DNA of 10,846 bases from Euryarchaeota archaeon UBA126 (GTDB lineage: Archaea > Thermoplasmatota > Poseidoniia > Poseidoniales > Thalassarchaeaceae): NCBI GenBank assembly GCA_002497025.1, contig DAMG01000033.1, positions 6,445 to 17,290 on the forward strand, written 5' to 3'. Shown piece after piece: positions 6,840 to 10,846 of this stretch (position 1 is the stretch's first letter; each line of letters begins with the position of its first letter). A model generated the notes under the pieces. That model did no database searches. It was not told the origin of the DNA and saw only the letters and a list, made by a program, of their open reading frames with translations. The translations under genes were made by a program, and so were the position numbers.

Positions 6840-6846
6840 TTATACA
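6840..6846 (+). promoter_or_regulatory. TATA-like box of tRNA-Arg
   Basis: GGTTATACA lies 25-31 bp before the first base of the mature tRNA (6871), the normal archaeal spacing between TATA box and start site. The same GTTATACA string occurs at 9838-9845 ahead of the second PAC2 gene. Recognition is by motif and spacing only. Confidence 0.5.
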
Positions 6847-6870
6847 GAAGTCATCTGTCGAAAACACGCT

Positions 6871-6947
6871 GGACCCATAGTGTAGCCTGGATATCACTGG
6901 GGCTTGCGGAGCCTCAAACCCGTGTTCGAATCGCGGTGGGTCCGCCA
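6871..6947 (+). tRNA. tRNA-Arg (anticodon GCG)
   Basis: A complete cloverleaf. The acceptor stem is GGACCCA (6871-6877) paired with TGGGTCC, followed by discriminator G and encoded CCA (6945-6947). The D-arm starts GTGT at 6880. The anticodon stem GGGGC/GCCTC encloses the loop TTGCGGA with anticodon GCG at 6906-6908, which reads the arginine codon CGC and, by wobble, CGU. The variable loop has 4 bases, and the T-arm CCGTG-TTCGAAT-CGCGG is canonical. There is no intron. Discriminator G is usual for archaeal arginine tRNAs. Confidence 0.96.
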
Positions 6948-6968
6948 TTTTCTCCGAAATGTGGCAAC

Positions 6969-6973
6969 TTTTT
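6969..6973 (+). terminator. T-tract after tRNA-Arg
   Basis: A run of five T residues 22 bp past the tRNA end, in an otherwise gene-free stretch. Archaeal RNA polymerase often stops at T-tracts, so this may end the tRNA transcript. It is short, and no hairpin precedes it. Confidence 0.3.
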
Positions 6974-7014
6974 ACAAAACACTACTTCATAACTGAAAAA
7001 TTTGCCGTAATTAT

Positions 7015-8091
7015 ATGCGAAGTCTAGCATTAGCTCTAACTATTCTACTACTTTCTTGTAGTTTTGCAGGATGTGCTTCAGACACCGAGCCAGAAATATC
7101 TGAAGACGAAATTTCAGATATTGAAAGGGAAGATGTGCGGGAAGAGTCGATTGAATCTACGACAATCACTCTAGAGGATTGCGAAGACAGAGGCGGAACA
7201 TGGTTCGAGGAAAGAGAAGAGTGTTCCTTTGATTCAGACAGACCAGAAGAAGAGACTGAGCGGCCAAGAGAAGAGACCGAGCGACCAGAAGAAGAGACTG
7301 GACCAATCTCTGTTCCTCCATGTAATGTGACCGCTACAGAGGGTCTTAATTCAACAGCCAACCCCTCATCTTGGTCCGAGATTCAAGCCGGACAATGGCT
7401 CGCTGTCGACGGTTTGACAGATATTTCATACGCCTCAATAGAGTTAGACAATGAGTCAGAAGTAGTCGTTGATGAACGCCTTGATTACGAGTGTGGCTAC
7501 ACTTATTCAGTAAAACTTCCAGCCGGATATAATGCGAGCAATGAGTATCCGTTATTCCTTTATCTCCACGGTCAATTGCTTGATTCGGTATTTTTCAATA
7601 ACATGATGACGAATAATTTCCATATCCCGGATGATGACAAATACATCATCGTTAGGCCCTCGAAATTGGAAATTGACTGGGACCCAAAAAAGGCATTGGA
7701 TGTCCTTGAAGACGTTAAAGCAAATCTCAATGTTGACGATGATAGAGTGTACCTTACTGGTTTGAGTATGGGGGGAAGAGGCACATTCATCGTAGCCGCT
7801 GCACTTCCAGATTATTTTGCGGCAATTATGCCACTGACTCCTCATCATGAGCCATATTCATATTTACCATTAGCAGAGGACATTGCTCATCTGCCCGTAT
7901 GGATGAGCCACGGTACAAATGACAGCACCTCAGAATACAGTATGGCCGCCCAGATGGCTGAAAATTTGAGTAATCTTGGTGCAGAGATTGAATTCCAAAC
8001 AGTGGTTGGCGGGGAACATGGGGGTTGGTTTGCAATCTATTCGGATCCGGAAATAATGCAATGGATGCTTTCTCACACTAGGGGAGAATAA
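7015..8091 (+). CDS. Secreted lipoprotein with alpha/beta-hydrolase (esterase-like) domain
   Basis: A 358-residue predicted surface-anchored hydrolase. A hydrophobic signal (5-18) ends in lipobox FAGC with C20. An acidic linker (21-96) holds the motif CEDRGGTWFEEREEC (56-70) and three 7-residue repeats of the type RPEEETE (76-96). The hydrolase domain starts near 150: oxyanion-strand YLHG (183-186), nucleophile elbow GLSMGG with S251, probable acid D303 in HGTND and catalytic H335 in GGEHGGW. This arrangement fits polyhydroxybutyrate-depolymerase/feruloyl-esterase or phospholipase/carboxylesterase relatives; the substrate cannot be read from sequence. ATG 7015 gives a clean signal peptide and has no Shine-Dalgarno, so the gene may be leaderless, with TTCATAACT at 6987-6995 as possible TATA. 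It stops 4 bp before a convergent gene. Confidence 0.88.
   Translation: MRSLALALTILLLSCSFAGCASDTEPEISEDEISDIEREDVREESIESTTITLEDCEDRGGTWFEEREECSFDSDRPEEETERPREETERPEEETGPISVPPCNVTATEGLNSTANPSSWSEIQAGQWLAVDGLTDISYASIELDNESEVVVDERLDYECGYTYSVKLPAGYNASNEYPLFLYLHGQLLDSVFFNNMMTNNFHIPDDDKYIIVRPSKLEIDWDPKKALDVLEDVKANLNVDDDRVYLTGLSMGGRGTFIVAAALPDYFAAIMPLTPHHEPYSYLPLAEDIAHLPVWMSHGTNDSTSEYSMAAQMAENLSNLGAEIEFQTVVGGEHGGWFAIYSDPEIMQWMLSHTRGE
7240..7302 (+). repeat. Three tandem 21-bp repeats in the lipoprotein linker
   Basis: Units at 7240-7260, 7261-7281 and 7282-7302 encode RPEEETE, RPREETE and RPEEETG. The DNA copies are similar but not identical, with differences at both synonymous and non-synonymous positions, so this is an older in-frame expansion of a charged linker between the membrane anchor and the hydrolase domain. 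The copy number could vary between strains. Confidence 0.85.
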
Positions 8092-8095
8092 GCAG

Positions 8096-8380
8096 CTACT
8101 CTTTCGGTGGTATCATTTCAACCTCGTTCTGATTATTCAAAAAGAATAGTCCACCAATTTGAACCAGCGCCGCGATTGAAAAAATAAAGCAAGATAGAAT
8201 TAATCCTAGCCCAGCATAACAACAACCATCGGTTATCGCCATCGGCCCCGCAGAAGGAGTTTCATCATTGGAAGAAGAAAGAGCAACAATCGAAGCGATT
8301 AGAATAATTCCCGAAATTAGTGCAAGAATTACGGCACTAATTGTAGATGCCTTAAACTTCGTATTAGTCGGCATATTCAT
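8096..8380 (-). CDS. Small membrane protein with two transmembrane helices
   Basis: A 94-residue protein with a short basic N-terminus, a first hydrophobic helix at about 13-35 and a second at about 54-81. They are joined by a polar loop (SSSNDETPSAGP) that leads into a Cys pair and the Gly/Cys-rich start of helix 2, and an acidic tail follows. No family is recognised. ATG 8380 is used; a second ATG at 8374 would shorten it by two residues. Upstream on the minus strand AGAGAG precedes the ATG directly. The start lies 23 bp from the divergent thioesterase gene and the stop lies 4 bp from the esterase stop. The two hydrophobic spans separated by a polar loop make chance coding unlikely. Confidence 0.7.
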   Translation of the reverse strand: MNMPTNTKFKASTISAVILALISGIILIASIVALSSSNDETPSAGPMAITDGCCYAGLGLILSCFIFSIAALVQIGGLFFLNNQNEVEMIPPKE

Positions 8381-8403
8381 CTCTCTGGTACCTATGGCGA
8401 TAC

Positions 8404-8820
8404 ATGGCTTTTACCTCGAGTAGGCGAATCGACTTCCCGATGGTCGATATGGCCAAGATAGTCTATTATCCTCAATTTTGGGACCTGGCTCACAGATTTT
8501 ACGAAGAATCATGGGAGTACTCCTGCGGTATGCATTACAACGAAATTCTGAGCGAGCATAAGATAGGATTTCCACTTGTTCACTCAGAAGCAAATTTCCG
8601 CCACCCATTAGCATATGGTGACACAGTAGATTGTACAATTACAGTTCCAAAAATTGGAGAAACTTCAATCACTTGGAGAATTGAATTTAGAAATCAAGAC
8701 GGAACTCTTTGTTGGTCTGCAGATCAAGTTACTGTGTGTGTAGATATGAGTGATGTGAAGAAGAAGATAACAGTCCCTGAATGGATGCGAGAAGGCCTTT
8801 CCAAAATGACCCCAAACTAA
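8404..8820 (+). CDS. Hotdog-fold acyl-CoA thioesterase (4HBT/YbgC-like)
   Basis: A 138-residue single-domain hotdog protein, the usual size for 4-hydroxybenzoyl-CoA thioesterase-type enzymes, which hydrolyse acyl-CoA thioesters in the cytoplasm. The N-terminus shows the family hallmark: RIDFPMVDMAKIVYYPQFWDLAHRFYEE, with D15 in the position of the catalytic Asp, followed by the long central helix. The later strands (FRHPLAYGDTVDCTITV, and TSITWRIEFRNQDGTLCWSADQVTVCVD) match the sheet order. The usual Gly in D-x-x-G-I-V-Y-Y is replaced by K (DMAKIVYY). The acyl substrate is unknown. ATG 8404 fits the family start. The stop TAA overlaps the stop of the convergent pentapeptide gene in the four bases CTAA. 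Confidence 0.88.
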   Translation: MAFTSSRRIDFPMVDMAKIVYYPQFWDLAHRFYEESWEYSCGMHYNEILSEHKIGFPLVHSEANFRHPLAYGDTVDCTITVPKIGETSITWRIEFRNQDGTLCWSADQVTVCVDMSDVKKKITVPEWMREGLSKMTPN

Positions 8821-9227
8821 TCCGTTCCGGGTTTCGGCCACTTCTTTTCTAGCGCATTGCGTAGACCATCATCCATAGTCGCCTCCCACCAATTTGCTTC
8901 TCTCCAGATGGCGTATCGCCCCCGTATCCCCCGTAGGTCAGCACCATCGAGGCGACATCTTTGGAAATTTGACAAATTCATTCGGGCCTTGACAAAACTC
9001 GCATCGCGCATATCTGCATCATCAAACGCGGCCTTCATCAAATTGGCGCGCTTGAAGGAGGCCCTGCGAAGATCAGCACCCGACAAATCAGCACCTTCCA
9101 AATCAGCCCCATCAAAAACGGCTCGACGAAGATTAGCTCCCGACAGGTCAATTCCACGAAGGTCAGCTCCAACATGGGAGGTGAAAGACCAATCCTTTGG
9201 TCCTACTTCCGAATTTTCATCGCTCAA
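8817..9227 (-). CDS. Pentapeptide-repeat protein
   Basis: A 136-residue protein built on A-(D/N)-L-x-x repeats from about 21 to 98 (for example GADLRGIDLSGANLRRA), which fold as a right-handed four-sided beta helix. The C-terminal part (105-130) has the Trp-rich motif WREANWWEA followed by a short helix. Function in this family is diverse and cannot be assigned; some members mimic DNA and bind gyrase, many are uncharacterised. The only plausible start in this frame is TTG 9227. It overlaps the upstream gene's stop as TTGA and has GGAGAGG 8 bp before it, inside the upstream gene, so translation is probably coupled. This is the second gene of a two-gene unit with the 9769-start gene. Confidence 0.88.
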   Translation of the reverse strand: MSDENSEVGPKDWSFTSHVGADLRGIDLSGANLRRAVFDGADLEGADLSGADLRRASFKRANLMKAAFDDADMRDASFVKARMNLSNFQRCRLDGADLRGIRGRYAIWREANWWEATMDDGLRNALEKKWPKPGTD

Positions 9228-9769
9228 GTCGATAGCCTCTCCAGATGATCTCTACCAGCGTCTGTAAGTATCACAAATCGGTTCTTATCGGTGCCTTGTG
9301 GAAAGCTCAACAAGGCCGGTCGCCCTCTGGATGAGGAATCATCCAACATTCTATTGATGTATAGTGAGACGTTCCACTTCTCTAATTCCTCATCTGTCCA
9401 ACGACCAGAATCCTCAATCAATCTCTTCACTTCTCGAGGAGGGGTATTATCCTCTTTTTCAACTGAGCGAAGATAGTGAATTGCAGCCAGAATTACATCA
9501 CCAGTTCTGTAGATATTACAATTGTCAAGGAGTCTTCTAAATGCAGAACCTCGCTCTGGCACCCCAGTTTCGCTGAGGGATTTACGCGCGGCTTCAATGG
9601 CGTCTTGTCTAGCGGTTCGAATTTTTGATAGTGCAGAAGCCCAGGTATCCTGCTCCTTGAGTTTCAGCCATGAATCATTGACTTCGCGAGACGATCCAGT
9701 CAAATCTACCTCAGTTGAGCCGACTCTGATTATGATTCTCCCAATGTCGCCGTTATCTTCCTCTGACAT
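9224..9769 (-). CDS. Uncharacterised protein with winged-helix-like C-terminus
   Basis: A 181-residue soluble protein I cannot name. The N-terminal part (1-22) is an acidic leader plus a beta strand (GRIIIRVGSTEVDL). A helical region follows (about 32-90), rich in charged residues (LSKIRTARQDAIEAARKSL). The last 90 residues look like a winged-helix fold: DVILAAIHYL, then TPPREVKRLIEDSG as a possible recognition helix, a Trp-rich segment (RWTDEELEKWNVSLYINRML) and the wing-plus-helix ending NRFVILTDAGRDHLERL, which is common in transcription-regulator-type winged helices. ATG 9769 is chosen over GTG 9793 because a TATA-like stretch at 9801-9809 would start transcription near 9779. Coupled to the downstream pentapeptide gene by the TTGA overlap. 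DNA binding is inference. Confidence 0.72.
   Translation of the reverse strand: MSEEDNGDIGRIIIRVGSTEVDLTGSSREVNDSWLKLKEQDTWASALSKIRTARQDAIEAARKSLSETGVPERGSAFRRLLDNCNIYRTGDVILAAIHYLRSVEKEDNTPPREVKRLIEDSGRWTDEELEKWNVSLYINRMLDDSSSRGRPALLSFPQGTDKNRFVILTDAGRDHLERLST
9232..9242 (-). promoter_or_regulatory. Shine-Dalgarno for the pentapeptide gene inside the upstream gene
   Basis: Read on the minus strand, GGAGAGG ends 8 bases before TTG 9227. It lies in the codons for the last residues (LERLST) of the upstream protein and is the clearest ribosome-binding site in the window, which supports the unusual TTG start. Confidence 0.6.
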
Positions 9770-9800
9770 ACTACCAAGTCGCCGATCAATCACTAATTGA

Positions 9801-9809
9801 TAAAATAAA
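9801..9809 (-). promoter_or_regulatory. TATA-like box of the minus-strand two-gene unit
   Basis: The minus strand reads TTTATTTTA, about 35 bp upstream of ATG 9769, predicting a leader of about 10 bases. It shares the AT-rich region 9794-9845 with the oppositely oriented TATA box of the PAC2 gene. Inferred from composition and spacing. Confidence 0.45.
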
Positions 9810-9837
9810 CCTCAAAATAATATCAATACAATCAGCC

Positions 9838-9845
9838 GTTATACA
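9838..9845 (+). promoter_or_regulatory. TATA-like box of the second PAC2 gene
   Basis: GTTATACA, the same string as ahead of tRNA-Arg. Start of transcription would fall near 9865-9868, which is at or just past the TTG at 9864 and 40 bases before ATG 9909. Confidence 0.45.
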
Positions 9846-9908
9846 TCTCCTTCTCTCAACCGCTTGAGACCGTTTGGTTCAAGACTCTTCGACATCAGCC
9901 GATGTTCG

Positions 9909-10679
9909 ATGGCCACACACGACAACTCGGGGTATCCATTAGTTCTGCACTCTTCTGCAGACCCAACAACCCTTGGCGGTACAGCAATTTGTGGCTTTTC
10001 TACAGTAGGTTCGGTGGGAGTAATTGCAATGTCTCACATCATTCAGACACTTGACCTCGATCCTATGGGAACCGTCCTCCATCCAGAGTTTCCTGCAATT
10101 GCTCTTATTCATGAATCAGTACCAAAACATCCAGTACGAGTCTATCAAGGAGATGGACTCGGGATATTTATTGCAGAAATTCAGTTTCCTCCTCAGAACG
10201 ATGTTCACTTTGGAGAGACGGTCCTAGAATGGTTCACCAAGGGAGGCTTTGACAGGTTAATCGTAATCGACGGGGTCGTAAGTAACGACTTGGGAATCAA
10301 GGAAGAAAGCGATTTGTGGGGCGTTTCCTCAACCGCAATAGGCCGAGATGCACTTGACAAGTCCAACATTCAGCGAATACAACAAGGAATCGTATCCGGA
10401 ATCTCCGGCTACCTAATTGCTGAAGGCGAGCGCAGAGGCCTAGATGTCACTGCACTTTTAGCAGAATGTAACCCAATGTACCCCGATGCACGAGCCGCAT
10501 TACTAGCAATCGAGGGTGTTTGTGACCTGATAGATTTGGAGATACCAGTCAAAGGGCTCCTCGAAGATGCTCGGGCTATAGAGGAAAGAGTACGCGAGGC
10601 ATTTGAGCGAGCACAAGCAAACGCTCTACCTGCGCCCGAAGACCAAGACGATGACGATGAAGTCAGGATGGTCTACTGA
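9909..10679 (+). CDS. PAC2-family protein (proteasome assembly chaperone homologue), paralogue 2
   Basis: A 256-residue paralogue of the 2252-3094 protein and a probable cytoplasmic proteasome-assembly factor. The core is clear: CGFSTVGSVGV (28-38), the strand DRLIVIDGVV (115-124), QGIVSGISGYLIAEGERRG (159-177), YPDARAALLAI (191-201) and a charged helix LLEDARAIEERVREAFERA (217-235). A Pro/Asp-rich linker (240-250) leads to the C-terminus R-M-V-Y. Unlike its paralogue, Tyr is the very last residue, so it is one residue short of a standard hydrophobic-Tyr-any ending. ATG 9909 is preferred; a TTG at 9864 would add 15 residues of basic, non-family-like sequence, but the TATA spacing does not exclude it. 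Family is confident; whether the two paralogues form a heterodimer is inference. Confidence 0.88.
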   Translation: MATHDNSGYPLVLHSSADPTTLGGTAICGFSTVGSVGVIAMSHIIQTLDLDPMGTVLHPEFPAIALIHESVPKHPVRVYQGDGLGIFIAEIQFPPQNDVHFGETVLEWFTKGGFDRLIVIDGVVSNDLGIKEESDLWGVSSTAIGRDALDKSNIQRIQQGIVSGISGYLIAEGERRGLDVTALLAECNPMYPDARAALLAIEGVCDLIDLEIPVKGLLEDARAIEERVREAFERAQANALPAPEDQDDDDEVRMVY

Positions 10680-10685
10680 TTCCAT

Positions 10686-10846
10686 TCAGTAAAACGGATT
10701 GGTCCCTGCTGCATGATCTGTTGAATCGATAACCTCGATAATCTCGGGGACCTTTTCCTTAATCATCACCTCAACACCTTGCTTTAGTGTGACATCGGCC
10801 ATGCCACAACCTTGACATCCGCCTCCAAAGGCGATTATTGCTTTAT
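10686..10846 (-). CDS. Nfu-type Fe-S cluster carrier, C-terminal part (truncated by window edge)
   Basis: The open frame enters from the right edge and ends at TGA 10686-10688. The visible 52 codons read AIIAFGGGCQGCGMADVTLK, then a helix GVEVMIKEKVPEI and the end DSTDHAAGTNPFY. This is the C-terminal NifU-like domain of NfuA-type proteins, whose C-x-x-C (here CQGC) carries a bridging 4Fe-4S cluster between two subunits for delivery to apo-enzymes. The N-terminal part and start are outside the window, so it is unknown whether an A-type domain is fused to it. It converges on the PAC2 gene with 6 bp between stops. The predicted Fe-S nuclease at 3114 is a possible kind of client, but this is speculative. 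Confidence 0.9.
   Translation of the reverse strand, partial: KAIIAFGGGCQGCGMADVTLKQGVEVMIKEKVPEIIEVIDSTDHAAGTNPFY

Noticed and set aside
7011..7361. Minus-strand open frame rich in Ser with repeated G-R-S-V-S-S
   Set aside because: It is the shadow of the lipoprotein's 21-bp repeats and acidic linker; the plus-strand gene has the signal peptide and catalytic domain.
8857..9267. Plus-strand open frame with repeated K-S-A-P motifs
   Set aside because: It is the antisense reading of the pentapeptide repeats; the repeats in the minus-strand protein explain the pattern and the composition.
9864..9908. TTG start adding 15 residues to the second PAC2 gene
   Set aside because: The added residues do not look like family sequence and an in-frame ATG follows; kept as an alternative because of the TATA spacing.
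1..10846. CRISPR array, insertion sequence, prophage, integrase or toxin-antitoxin pair
   Set aside because: No direct-repeat array, transposase, integrase or recognisable toxin is visible. The tRNA-Arg 3' end is not repeated elsewhere in the window as an attachment site.

Overview
The window looks like a compact archaeal chromosome segment, most likely from a marine planktonic Thermoplasmatota such as Marine Group II/Poseidoniales. The taxon is an inference. It rests on two PAC2-family proteasome-assembly-chaperone homologues (one ending in an HbYX-like tripeptide), secreted lipoproteins with PKD domains and acidic linkers, a Cys...GGTW...EC motif, TATA-like boxes about 25-30 bp ahead of starts, few Shine-Dalgarno sequences, and tRNA genes that encode their CCA ends. 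The bacterial-type NAD+-dependent DNA ligase LigA does not decide the domain by itself, because some archaea carry it.

Layout, left to right: the 3' end of a tRNA (1-23); ligA (+, 108-2246); a PAC2 protein (-, 2252-3094); a RecB-like PD-(D/E)XK nuclease with four cysteines placed as for an Fe-S cluster (+, 3114-4406); a DEDDh exonuclease with an ExoX-type C-terminal domain (-, 4325-5140), whose 3' end overlaps the nuclease by 82 bp; a PKD lipoprotein (+, 5232-6416); an unknown 116-residue protein (+, 6471-6821); tRNA-Arg(GCG) (+, 6871-6947); a lipoprotein with an alpha/beta-hydrolase (esterase) domain (+, 7015-8091); a two-helix membrane protein (-, 8096-8380); a hotdog thioesterase (+, 8404-8820); a two-gene unit on the - strand, a winged-helix-like protein followed by a pentapeptide-repeat protein (9769-8817); a second PAC2 protein (+, 9909-10679); and the C-terminal part of an Nfu-type Fe-S carrier (-, 10686 to the window edge).

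The genes alternate strand almost one by one. Convergent stops lie within 6 bp or overlap, and three of the divergent start pairs are separated by only tens of bases. Most genes are therefore probably single transcription units, with core promoters partly inside their neighbours.

Functionally the left half is rich in DNA-repair enzymes (ligase, RecB-like nuclease, DnaQ-like exonuclease). Proteasome-assembly factors flank or interleave with the housekeeping genes, and the middle carries cell-surface lipoproteins. I see no CRISPR array, transposon, prophage or clear defence island. The points most worth a second look are a PCNA-binding-like peptide at the very end of the bacterial-type ligase, the different C-terminal tails of the two PAC2 paralogues, the unassigned domains of the nuclease and the PKD lipoprotein, and the TTG-started, translationally coupled pentapeptide gene.
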